Shown here: in pieces, positions 1-6,321 of the stretch
Layout: every line of letters begins with the position of its first letter
Position numbering within the stretch: the first letter of the stretch is position 1
Source of the DNA: a bacterium
Lineage (GTDB): Bacteria > UBA9089 > JAHJRX01
Reading direction: 5' to 3'
DNA: 7,449 bases
Assembly: GCA_030017825.1 (NCBI GenBank)
Contig: JASEGW010000070.1
Location: forward strand, 1 to 7,449
Translations under genes and position numbers: made by a program
Notes under the pieces: model-generated
The model's input: the letters and a program-made list of their open reading frames with translations, nothing else
What the model was told of the DNA's origin: nothing
The model's database searches: none

Positions 1-19
1 CAGGCATCTATAAGCTTTT

Positions 20-922
20 TTGTATCTATTGCTATTATTTCGCAGTAAGTCTATTGATTCTGGCGAAGAGATAGATAGCTTAAGAGGTCACACAGATTAT
101 GTTTGGAGTATAGATTTTAATCTAGATGGAACTATTTTAGCTAGTGGAAGTTGGGATAATACCATAAAAATTTGGAGGGTAGAAAACAGAAAAGAACTAA
201 CTACTCTAAAAGATTGTTCAGATTATATTTGCAGTATAAATTTTAATCCAGATGGAACTCTCTTGGCTAGTGGAAGTTGGGGTAATATTTTAAAGATATG
301 GGGTATTAACTCAGGAGAGGAAATAGCTACTTTAGAAGGTCATAGATGTACAATTCATAGTGTTAGCTTTAGTCCTGATGGAAAAGTCTTAGCTTCTGGA
401 AGCAGGGACAACACCATAAAATTGTGGGATGTTGGTTTAAAGAAAGAAATAACTACCTTGAAAGGTCACAAAAGTTCTGTTTTTAGTGTTTGTTTTAGCC
501 CAATAGGAGCAAAAATAGCCAGTGGAAGCAAGGATAATACGGTTAAGTTATGGGAAGTAGGAAGAAGAAAAGAGATATTTACTTTAAAAGCTCATTTATC
601 TTATGTTTACAGTACGACTTTTAGCCCCGATGGAAAAATCCTAGCTTCAGGAAGCAGAGATAATACCATAAAATTATGGGATGTAGAATATAGTGAACTA
701 ATTTATACTTTATTTTCATGGGGTAATGGTTGTTGGGTAACTTATACTCCAGATAACATATTTGGCGCTTCAGAGTCTGCTATGAATTATATATGGTTTG
801 CTGATGGTTTAGTGACTTATCCAGCTTTTGAATTTAAAGATAGATTTTACCATCCAGAGAAAATAAGAGATAGGATTAACCAAATTTGGACTAAAAGCAA
901 GAAGCAAAAAAGTATTTTATAG
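20..922 (+). CDS. WD40 repeat protein, probably incomplete at the 5' side
   Basis: This is a 300-residue reading frame made almost wholly of WD40 repeats, which fold into a beta-propeller that serves as a protein-interaction scaffold. Five repeats of about 42 residues are visible at roughly residues 17-57, 59-101, 101-143, 143-185 and 185-226, with the pattern GH..V.S..FSPDG..LASGS.DNTIKLWDV. Repeat 2 has lost the GH dipeptide (DCSDYI). A sixth, degenerate unit leads into a tail (about residues 238-286) with WVTYTPDNIFGAS and FKDRFYHPEKI. As I recall the family, this resembles the segment linking WD40 propellers to caspase-like peptidase domains, but the protein ends soon after with a lysine-rich tail. 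The only start available in frame is a TTG at 20 with no visible Shine-Dalgarno sequence, and an in-frame stop lies at 11-13. Five or six blades is fewer than the usual seven, so the true start may lie upstream across a frameshift, or this may be a gene fragment. WD40 identity is certain; partners and role are unknown. Confidence 0.8.
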   Translation: MYLLLLFRSKSIDSGEEIDSLRGHTDYVWSIDFNLDGTILASGSWDNTIKIWRVENRKELTTLKDCSDYICSINFNPDGTLLASGSWGNILKIWGINSGEEIATLEGHRCTIHSVSFSPDGKVLASGSRDNTIKLWDVGLKKEITTLKGHKSSVFSVCFSPIGAKIASGSKDNTVKLWEVGRRKEIFTLKAHLSYVYSTTFSPDGKILASGSRDNTIKLWDVEYSELIYTLFSWGNGCWVTYTPDNIFGASESAMNYIWFADGLVTYPAFEFKDRFYHPEKIRDRINQIWTKSKKQKSIL

Positions 923-1148
923 TGAAAAACTATTTAAAAGAAATCTAAAAAAAATGTGAATATAAAAACTCAACTAAATAATAACACCAATAGTATTAAT
1001 TAGAATTAAATAAAAAAATAATTATTTCAACAATCTGGTAGATGCCAGATTATCTGACCAGTTGCAAGCTTATTTTACTTTATAACTTTATATTTTTAAC
1101 TTTTTACATGTGGGGGGTACCTAAATAAATAATAAATGGAGATGGAAA
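923..1148. other. Gene-free spacer between the WD40 and HD-GYP genes
   Basis: I see no supported gene in these 226 bases. The first part is very AT-rich. The middle carries the overlapping hairpins listed separately at 1032-1061. A run of six G followed by TACC lies at 1112-1121, unusual against the AT-rich background. No convincing -35/-10 pair was found for the HD-GYP gene, although AT-rich candidates such as TATAAC at 1081-1086 exist. The end holds the HD-GYP ribosome binding site, GGAG at 1138-1141. Confidence 0.6.
1032..1061 (+). promoter_or_regulatory. Two alternative hairpins in the HD-GYP upstream region
   Basis: Structure A pairs AATCTGG (1032-1038) with CCAGATT (1045-1051), 7 bp around a 6-nt loop. 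Structure B pairs CTGGTAGAT (1035-1043) with 1052-1061, 9 bp with a single bulged G at 1056. The two share bases 1035-1038 and cannot form together. No U-tract follows, so neither is an ordinary intrinsic terminator. The layout resembles a conformational switch, but chance formation from a degenerate short repeat is possible. No known riboswitch consensus was recognised. Confidence 0.25.
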
Positions 1149-1893
1149 ATGGATATAAATATTAATGAGACAAAAAAACTAATAAATCAATTATCTTTAG
1201 AAGAAATAAAAAGTCTTTATATTTTTGAAGATATTTTAAAGAAGCCTATCCAGGACTATGTTAAAGAGATAAAAAAAAAAGAATAATAAATCTTTTGTTT
1301 TTTCTGAAAATATTACTGAAAATATTTTAGATGGAGTTTCTTATGTTGTAAATATCATAGATTCTGATAATTCATTTAAAAATGGTCACTCAAAAAGAAC
1401 TGCTAATTATGCTCTCCTTTTATTAGACTGCATAAAGAACGATATAAGATTAGATTCAAATTTTGGAAAAACATTGGAAATAACTGCTCTCCTTCATGAT
1501 ATAGGGATGGTTTATTTACCTAAGGAAATACTTTCTAAAAAAAGAAGACTTTCAAAAAAAGAGTGGGAAAAAATTAAAGAACATCCTTTGCTGGGAGCAT
1601 CTATTTTTGAAAATTTTAAAGAACTAAGAGAGATAGCTTTAGGAATAAGATTTCACCATGAAAGATTTGATGGTAAAGGATATCCTGATAAAATTTCTAA
1701 AGATAACATCCCTTTATCTTCAAGAATATTAGCTGTGTGCGATGCTTTTGATGCTTTAACTTCGAATCGTCTTTATCGGAAGAAGTTAGGTAAATATAAT
1801 GCCTTTGAAAAAATAAAAAAATGTTCTGGAACTCAATTTGATCCTCATGTTGTTTTATATTTAAGAAAAACTTTACCAAGAATTGATCTTTAA
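1149..1893 (+). pseudogene. HD-GYP domain phosphodiesterase-like gene, split by a poly-A frameshift
   Basis: An ATG at 1149, preceded by GGAG at 1138-1141, opens a frame that stops at 1284-1286 after 45 residues. The catalytic part continues in the next frame to TAA at 1891-1893. Removing one A from the run at 1271-1280 joins them into a 247-residue protein. HD-GYP proteins hydrolyse cyclic di-GMP or related signals at a two- or three-metal site in the cytoplasm. In the joined numbering the expected ligands are present: His80 (NGHSKRT), His116-Asp117 (LLHDIG), His145 (KEHP), His169-His170 (HHERFDGKGYP) and Asp198 (CDAFDALTS). GTQFDP is at 227-232. The usual HDIGK lysine is methionine here (HDIGM), and the extra glutamate ligand of trinuclear members appears absent (Phe76). 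No receiver, PAS or membrane domain is visible; the first 60 or so residues look helical. It could be a real pseudogene, a sequencing error in a homopolymer, or a gene expressed by slippage. If only the second frame is translated, the first start is a TTG at 1474, which would lose His80. Confidence 0.8.
1271..1280 (+). other. Ten-A homopolymer at the HD-GYP frameshift
   Basis: Ten consecutive A bases lie just before the premature TAA at 1284. The upstream frame is open into the run, and the downstream HD-GYP frame is open from 1273, so the shift must occur between 1272 and 1284. Nine A restore one open frame. Runs of this length are known sites of polymerase slippage during replication and transcription, and of sequencing errors. 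Confidence 0.75.
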
Positions 1894-1913
1894 GAATAAT
1901 TCGTTATTAAATC

Positions 1914-2138
1914 GTAACTATTCAGCAATGTTCAAGGTAACAACATATTTCCTTAGTGCGAAGTTTAAAAATTAGTATTTCTTCGCCAAATTAAAATCTT
2001 AACGGAAAATACATAATTTTTAATTTCTTCTTTTTCTTTAAAAATTAAATATTTTCCTAATTTTAATTAATACTCAAAAATACTAATTTAATGCTCAGAA
2101 ATACTAATTTTTAAACTTAGATTTATGCTGAATAATTA
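1914..2138. mobile_element. MITE-like palindromic element with terminal inverted repeats
   Basis: This non-coding block of about 225 bp fills the space between the HD-GYP gene and rpsT. Its left end TAACTATTCAGC (1915-1926) is an inverted copy, 11 of 12 bases, of its right end GCTGAATAATTA (2127-2138). The first 53 bp (1914-1966) recur at 7397-7449 with one mismatch. The interior (1961-2118) is a long imperfect palindrome, described separately. No transposase frame lies inside, so if mobile it would depend on an enzyme made elsewhere. I could not define a target-site duplication with certainty, so the exact borders are approximate. The family is not one I can name. Confidence 0.6.
1961..2118. 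repeat. Long nested inverted repeat inside the MITE-like element
   Basis: The outer arms, 1961-1981 and 2098-2118, are perfect 21-bp inverted copies. Inside them, AATTAAAAT (1989-1997) pairs with ATTTTAATT (2060-2068), GGAAAATA (2004-2011) with TATTTTCC (2050-2057), and TAATTTTTAA (2014-2023) with TTAAAAATTA (2038-2047), leaving a pyrimidine-rich 14-nt loop at 2024-2037. The right arm carries an extra tandem copy: CTCAAAAATACTAATTT at 2073-2089 repeats at 2094-2110 with one mismatch. The perfect outer arms make chance unlikely even in AT-rich DNA. If transcribed, it would fold into one long hairpin. Confidence 0.75.
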
Positions 2139-2187
2139 AATTATTCTTAATTTTATCATATTGTTTTTATTTATATTGGAGGTTATA

Positions 2188-2469
2188 ATGAAAGTGCATC
2201 GTTCGGTAATAAAAAGAGCCAAACAAAACGAAATAAGAAAAATGCGAAATGTTTCTGCTAAATCAAGAATTAAAACTCTTGTTAAAAATGTTAACGAAGT
2301 ATTACAAAAAAAAGATATAAACGAAACTAAAAAAGCTTATAGTGTAGTAACTAAATCCTTAGACAAAGCTGCTCAAAAAGGAATAATTCACAAGAAAACT
2401 GCTAACCGCAAAAAATCTCGCCTATCAAAAAAAATAAACCTCATTGTATCTGGCACAAATCAACAATAA
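2188..2469 (+). CDS. rpsT: 30S ribosomal protein S20
   Basis: This encodes a 93-residue, strongly basic protein of normal S20 length. S20 is an early-assembling protein that binds 16S rRNA and stabilises the small subunit. Family features are visible: the helical, lysine-rich N-terminus (HRSVIKRAKQNEIRKMRN), SAKSRIKTLVKNV at about residues 23-35, and the C-terminal DKAAQKGIIHKKTANRKKSRLSKKIN. The ATG at 2188 is chosen because GGAGG lies at 2178-2182, 5 nt upstream, and because S20 begins at this point; an in-frame TTG at 2161 lacks such a site. The palindromic element ends about 50 bp before the start, so the promoter lies in or beside it; a possible -10 TATCAT is at 2154-2159 without a clear -35. 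The 3' end overlaps the end of holA, on the other strand, by 29 bp. Confidence 0.95.
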   Translation: MKVHRSVIKRAKQNEIRKMRNVSAKSRIKTLVKNVNEVLQKKDINETKKAYSVVTKSLDKAAQKGIIHKKTANRKKSRLSKKINLIVSGTNQQ

Positions 2470-3448
2470 ACATTTCTAATATTAAGGAATAAAAAAGATT
2501 ACTCTTAGTTTTTAATTGTATATCTATATTAATAGAATTTTTGTATAGATTTTTAAGCTCTATAATAGTGTAATTTTTAGCTTGAGAAAGAAGAGAAGAC
2601 ACTTGTTTCTTAGATTTTATGTTAAGCTTTTCTAATATTTGTTGAGAGTAACTATTTTCCAAATTTAATGTTTTTAGTTGATATAAAAGTCTTAATTGTT
2701 TAGTAATCATAAAGAATATCTTTAGATGTGGTTCCCCTTTTATTATTAAGCTTCTAAAAATAGAAAGAGAGCTTTTAAGATTACGAGCAAAAATGACCTC
2801 TAATAATTCGAAAATGCTTTCTTCATGAAAACTACTAGTAATAAAAGTTAGGTCATCCTTATCAATTACTTTATTTTTATCAAAGTAAAGCAGATATTTT
2901 TCTAATTCTTTTATTAGAGAATCAAAATTATGACCAATACTTTTTATAATATAAGCTATTGCTGTATGGGTAAATCTTAAATTATTCTTTAAGCTAAATT
3001 CCTTGATATAATTAACCATTTGGGAATCAAGAGGAGAATATAAATAGATAATAAGGCCATTTTTTTGAGCTTGTTTATATACGATGTTGTTGTTATTTAT
3101 GGTGTTTTCATATAGCAACAAATGAAGATATGTGGGGATACTTTTAAGGTATTCTGCAAATTCTTTTTGCTCTTTGGAAGAAAATGAAGAAAAATTCTTT
3201 ATAATTACTAATCTTTTGGGGGAAGAAAAGGGAAGAGATTCGCAAGTATTGATAATTTCAGAGAGCCTATAGTTTTTTTCTTCAAAGATGTTAATATTAA
3301 GAGAGGGAAAATCAGAACCATGAAAAATATGATGTTTTAATTTATTAATACTTTCTGAAATTAAGTTTTCATTTGTGCCTAAGAAAAGATAAATAGGGCA
3401 TATTTTTTTTTGGTCTAATAATCTCAGAAAATCTTGGTAAGTAGACAT
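2441..3448 (-). CDS. holA: DNA polymerase III delta subunit (clamp loader)
   Basis: This is a 335-residue protein, the usual length for delta. Delta is the clamp-loader subunit that opens the beta sliding clamp so that it can be placed on primed DNA. The N-terminus has the delta form of the degenerate nucleotide-binding fold (CPIYLFLGTNENLISESI, about residues 17-34). The block at about residues 211-260 (SIFELLEVIFARNLKSSLSI then GEPHLKIFFMITKQLRLLYQ) matches the helical collar-side region of the family. Its 3' end overlaps rpsT by 29 bp in convergent orientation, a common neighbour arrangement. It lies 148 nt after lptE, and lptE-holA is also a known pairing. The ATG at 3446-3448 has no Shine-Dalgarno sequence; instead TATAAA (3459-3454) sits 5 nt upstream, where a -10 box for a leaderless transcript would lie. 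The start could therefore be leaderless or misassigned, though the alignable N-terminus begins near here. Confidence 0.9.
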   Translation of the reverse strand: MSTYQDFLRLLDQKKICPIYLFLGTNENLISESINKLKHHIFHGSDFPSLNINIFEEKNYRLSEIINTCESLPFSSPKRLVIIKNFSSFSSKEQKEFAEYLKSIPTYLHLLLYENTINNNNIVYKQAQKNGLIIYLYSPLDSQMVNYIKEFSLKNNLRFTHTAIAYIIKSIGHNFDSLIKELEKYLLYFDKNKVIDKDDLTFITSSFHEESIFELLEVIFARNLKSSLSIFRSLIIKGEPHLKIFFMITKQLRLLYQLKTLNLENSYSQQILEKLNIKSKKQVSSLLSQAKNYTIIELKNLYKNSINIDIQLKTKSNLFYSLILEMFIVDLCQIQ

Positions 3449-3488
3449 AAAATTTTATAGAAACAAAACACAAAATACAAGAAACAAA

Positions 3489-3511
3489 ACAACTAAGCTT
3501 TTAATAGTTGT
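3489..3511 (-). terminator. Weak hairpin between lptE and holA, possible terminator
   Basis: ACAACTA (3489-3495) pairs with TAGTTGT (3505-3511), a 7-bp stem with a 9-nt loop. Read on the minus strand it is followed by a T-rich stretch (TTTGTTTCTTG), which fits a weak intrinsic terminator or attenuator at the end of the glmU-lptE transcript. The stem is AT-rich and short, and the T-tract is interrupted, so confidence is low. The rest of the 148-nt gap shows no gene. Confidence 0.25.
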
Positions 3512-3596
3512 CAGTCAAAAAGTTTTATATTAAATAAGATATGCAATTTCTAAACAAGAACCAATCTGTCTTCCAGCCTCTTACTTCTTCTTTTAT

Positions 3597-4121
3597 CTAC
3601 CATCCTTCAATAGTTCTGTTAACTATGTCCCAAGAAAGGTCTTCAAAAAGAGCTTCTATGGCATCTTCTTCAGTTTCATATTCAACGCTAGAAGTGGAAT
3701 ATAAAGAAGAAGTGGGCGGAATATAATTTACAAATTCTTCAAATTTATCTTTCCAAAGCTGTTTTTTTTCTTTATCGATTAAGGATACATTTACAAGGAT
3801 CCATAGCTTATACTTAGTAACATAACCTTCGCTATCGTAGGATAAAGGTTCTTTGTTATAAGAGATGATTTCTCCTTGAAGGCTAACATCTGCTTTTTTA
3901 GCTGATACTACATTTAGGTGTCCATCTAAAATAAACTTCTCTATGACATTATTAGATAATTTATCTTCTAATCCATGGATCAAAGTCTTGTTCGAGAAGA
4001 TTGGAATATTGATGCTTGTAATATTAGGATTAAGAATAGGTGTTGGAGTATATGCACAGCTTGCTAAAATCAATAGAAGCGTAAGAAAGGAAAGATGTAC
4101 ATAATTCCTTAAAAACAACAT
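3597..4121 (-). CDS. lptE: LPS-assembly lipoprotein LptE
   Basis: This is a 174-residue lipoprotein. LptE plugs the LptD barrel in the outer membrane and helps insert lipopolysaccharide. The N-terminus has a hydrophobic signal peptide (residues 7-19) ending in the lipobox LASC, so Cys22 would be lipidated. The mature part follows the family pattern: NITSINIPIFSNKTLIHGLED at about residues 33-53, an alternating helix/strand segment with ADVSLQGEIISY, and KYKLWILVNVSLID later on. It is the last gene of the closely spaced run, 19 nt after pth, with AAGGAGG at 4138-4132, about 10 nt before the ATG. Family sequence conservation is low, so the name rests on lipobox, fold pattern, length and position beside holA. 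Its presence is the main evidence for an outer membrane in this organism. Confidence 0.8.
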   Translation of the reverse strand: MLFLRNYVHLSFLTLLLILASCAYTPTPILNPNITSINIPIFSNKTLIHGLEDKLSNNVIEKFILDGHLNVVSAKKADVSLQGEIISYNKEPLSYDSEGYVTKYKLWILVNVSLIDKEKKQLWKDKFEEFVNYIPPTSSLYSTSSVEYETEEDAIEALFEDLSWDIVNRTIEGW

Positions 4122-4140
4122 TTAATCCTAACCTCCTTAC

Positions 4141-4698
4141 TTAATTATAAGTATTCATAGCATATTCCAAGCCATCTTTGATAATAGAAAGAGTAGCTTG
4201 GCTGGCGATTAAAATTGATTTTTCTATTATATTATTTTCTTCCTTATTGAAATTTGATAATACAAACTGAGCAGAATCTGTTATTTTAAAACTTGGATTT
4301 ATACCTATGCGCACTCGTTTAATGTCTTGGGTATTCAAGCAATCAATAATAGATTTTAATCCATTATGTCCACCGGCACTACCTTTAGAACGAATACGAA
4401 TTTTTCCTAAAGTTAAATCTAAGTCGTCATAAATAATTATTATTTTAGAAATATCAATATTATATGATTGAACGAGACTTAAAATAGACTCTCCGCTACG
4501 ATTCATATAAGTTCGAGGTTTAGCTAAGATAATTTCTTGACCAATGTAAGTTCCTTTTCCTATTTTAGACTTGCATCTAACTTGCTTGACTTTTATTCCT
4601 GTAAGTTTAGAGATGGCATTAATAGCCTTAAACCCTACATTATGTCTATTTTTTGCATATAAAAGTCCAGGATTTCCTAATCCTGCTATTAGAAACAT
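4141..4698 (-). CDS. pth: Peptidyl-tRNA hydrolase
   Basis: This 185-residue protein has the usual bacterial Pth length. The enzyme cleaves the ester bond of peptidyl-tRNAs dropped from ribosomes, recycling tRNA in the cytoplasm. Motifs are complete: GLGNPG at residues 6-11, RHNVGF at 18-23 with catalytic His19, KPRTYMNRSG at 60-69 with the substrate-positioning Asn66, YDDLDLTLGKIRIR at 90-103 with the aspartate that activates the histidine, and GSAGGHNGLKSI at 106-117 with Asn112. The start lies only 2 nt after the rplY stop, and no strong Shine-Dalgarno sequence is seen (a weak AAGAAG), so translation is probably coupled to rplY. The rplY-pth pairing is widely conserved and joins two translation-related functions. 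Nothing is truncated. Confidence 0.97.
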   Translation of the reverse strand: MFLIAGLGNPGLLYAKNRHNVGFKAINAISKLTGIKVKQVRCKSKIGKGTYIGQEIILAKPRTYMNRSGESILSLVQSYNIDISKIIIIYDDLDLTLGKIRIRSKGSAGGHNGLKSIIDCLNTQDIKRVRIGINPSFKITDSAQFVLSNFNKEENNIIEKSILIASQATLSIIKDGLEYAMNTYN

Positions 4699-4700
4699 AA

Positions 4701-5366
4701 TTAATCTTCTTTGCTTTCTACTTCCTCTTTTCTTCTTGCAGTAATAACTTCTGGAGCCTGAGGTTCTCCTTTTATTGCTGCTTCTTCTCCCTCAGCTTCT
4801 TCTATTACTGGTCTTATGGTAACCACTGATTGTTCGGGGTCTGAGAGAATCTCTATTCCTTCTTCTAAGGTAATATCTTTAACATAAAAAGTTTCATTAA
4901 TACCTAAGTTGCTGATATCTATATTAATGTTTTCAGAAATTTGAGATGGTAGGCTTCTAACGGTGATTTCCCAAAGGGTATGTTCTAATATACCACCTTC
5001 TTTAACTCCTTTGGCTTTTCCTTCTAAATGAATGGGTATATTCACTTCTATTTTTTCATCTAAAGATATATGCTGAAAGTCAGCGTGGATAATATCATGG
5101 GAAGTAAAATGCAGTTGTTTTTCTTTTAAAATAGCTGTCTTAGAAATAGCCTTATCTGTTCCGTCAATTTTTAGATTGATAATTACATTGTCTCCTGCTT
5201 CCGTAGATAAAACTTTCTTTAAGGACTTTTTGTCTATCTCTAATGACAAAGACTCTTCCTTGCGTCCACATAGCACTGCAGGTATGGACCCTTTTTGCCT
5301 TAGTCTGCGGGCATATCCTTTTCCGGTGTTTTTTCTGATATTTGCCTTTAATAAAATTTGTTCCAT
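4701..5366 (-). CDS. rplY: 50S ribosomal protein L25, long Ctc/TL5 form
   Basis: This is a 221-residue protein of the two-domain Ctc type. L25 binds 5S rRNA in the large subunit; the long form is known as general stress protein Ctc in Bacillus. The N-terminal RNA-binding domain (about 1-92) shows NTGKGYARRLRQKGSIPAVL and HDIIHADFQHI. The C-terminal beta domain (about 93-185) has IPIHLEGKAKGVKEGGILEH and FYVKDITLEEGIEIL. An acidic, low-complexity tail (about 188-221) ends the protein. A strong AGGAGG (5377-5372) sits 5 nt upstream of the ATG and overlaps the prs stop codon, so prs and rplY are tightly linked. The glycine-tyrosine usually seen in the AVLYG motif is AVLCG here, a minor change. 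Identity is secure. Confidence 0.95.
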   Translation of the reverse strand: MEQILLKANIRKNTGKGYARRLRQKGSIPAVLCGRKEESLSLEIDKKSLKKVLSTEAGDNVIINLKIDGTDKAISKTAILKEKQLHFTSHDIIHADFQHISLDEKIEVNIPIHLEGKAKGVKEGGILEHTLWEITVRSLPSQISENINIDISNLGINETFYVKDITLEEGIEILSDPEQSVVTIRPVIEEAEGEEAAIKGEPQAPEVITARRKEEVESKED

Positions 5367-5375
5367 GAAAACCTC

Positions 5376-6320
5376 CTATACGAATAATGAACTGACTGAA
5401 GCTTCAATATGAATACGATTTATAGCTTCACCTAAAAGCTTAGCTACAGATAGACTTATTATATTTGTGTTTTTAGCTTGTTTTTCAAGAGGTAGGGTAT
5501 TTGTAACCACTATTTCTTTAATTTCAGCTTTACTTAATCTTTCTATAGCTTTACCTGAGAATACAGGATGAGTGCAAGCTACATAAACATCTTTAGCTCC
5601 TTGGTTTTTTAAAGCAGATATAGCTTTAACTATGGTGCCTCCAGTATCGATAATATCATCTAAGATGATTAGATTTTTATTTTTTATTTCTCCAATAATA
5701 TTCATTACTTCTGCTTTATTTGTATCTATTCTTCTTTTATCTATTATGGCAATACTAGCTTTAAGTCTTTTAGCAAAAGCTCGAACTCTTTCTACTCCCC
5801 CAGCGTCAGGAGAAACAATTACTAAATTATCAATTTTTTTGTCTTTAAAATAATCAATTAAAACTGGAGCAGCATATAGATGGTCTACTGGAATATCAAA
5901 GAAGCCTTGAATTTGACCAGCATGAAGATCCATAGAAAGAACTCTTCTTGCTCCAGCAGTGGTTATCAAGTTTGCTACTAATTTTGAGGTAATAGGGACA
6001 CGAGGTTGTACTTTGCGATCTTGCCTGGCATAGCCATAGTAAGGAATTACTGCGGTAATACGACGAGCAGAAGAGCGACGCACAGCATCTATCATAATCA
6101 AAAGTTCCATAAGGTTTTGATTAACTGGAGGGCATGTAGACTGAATAATGTAAACATCGGCACCCCGAACGTTTTCATTAATCTGGACAAAGGTTTCTCC
6201 ATCACTGAAGGATGATACTTCAACGTCACATAAGGGGATAAACAAATAATCACATATTTCTTCAGCTAATTTACGATTAGAATTTCCAGAAAATATTTTT
6301 AAATCTAAATTTTTTGGCAT
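5376..6320 (-). CDS. prs: Ribose-phosphate pyrophosphokinase (PRPP synthetase)
   Basis: This 314-residue enzyme is full length for class I PRPP synthetase. It transfers pyrophosphate from ATP to ribose 5-phosphate, giving PRPP for purine, pyrimidine, NAD, histidine and tryptophan synthesis. Visible motifs are FSDGETFVQINENVRG at residues 38-53, PYYGYARQDRK at 93-103 (ATP contacts), DLHAGQIQGFF at 131-141 with metal ligand His133, SPDAGGVER at 170-178, the flexible-loop KRR at 195-197, and the PRPP-binding loop DDIIDTGGT at 221-229. The ATG is one base after the glmU stop, and its ribosome binding site GGAG lies in the last glmU codons, so the two are probably translationally coupled. The glmU-prs order is common and links amino-sugar and nucleotide precursors. 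Confidence 0.98.
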   Translation of the reverse strand: MPKNLDLKIFSGNSNRKLAEEICDYLFIPLCDVEVSSFSDGETFVQINENVRGADVYIIQSTCPPVNQNLMELLIMIDAVRRSSARRITAVIPYYGYARQDRKVQPRVPITSKLVANLITTAGARRVLSMDLHAGQIQGFFDIPVDHLYAAPVLIDYFKDKKIDNLVIVSPDAGGVERVRAFAKRLKASIAIIDKRRIDTNKAEVMNIIGEIKNKNLIILDDIIDTGGTIVKAISALKNQGAKDVYVACTHPVFSGKAIERLSKAEIKEIVVTNTLPLEKQAKNTNIISLSVAKLLGEAINRIHIEASVSSLFV

Positions 6321-6321
6321 A

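Noticed and set aside
1697..1879. Minus-strand reading frame opposite the HD-GYP gene
   Set aside because: It lies antisense to a recognisable domain and has no recognisable motif of its own.
1895..1908. Small AATAA-TTCG-TTATT hairpin just after the HD-GYP stop
   Set aside because: The stem is five A-T pairs and no T-tract follows, too weak to call a terminator.
2130..2146. 17-base AT palindrome GAATAATTAAATTATTC upstream of rpsT
   Set aside because: It overlaps the element's right end and is pure AT apart from its ends; I do not call it an operator on this evidence.
2161..2187. Upstream TTG start adding nine residues to S20
   Set aside because: GGAGG at 2178-2182 fits the ATG at 2188, and S20 proteins begin at that methionine.
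3541..3726. Plus-strand reading frame overlapping the end of lptE
   Set aside because: No ribosome binding site or recognisable motif; more than half is antisense to lptE.
5176..5412. Plus-strand reading frame opposite rplY and the prs end
   Set aside because: Antisense to two well-supported genes, with no family resemblance.
5632..6215. Two plus-strand reading frames opposite prs (5632-5853 and 6006-6215)
   Set aside because: Both are antisense to conserved prs motifs; the hydrophobic look of the first is a by-product of reading prs backward.
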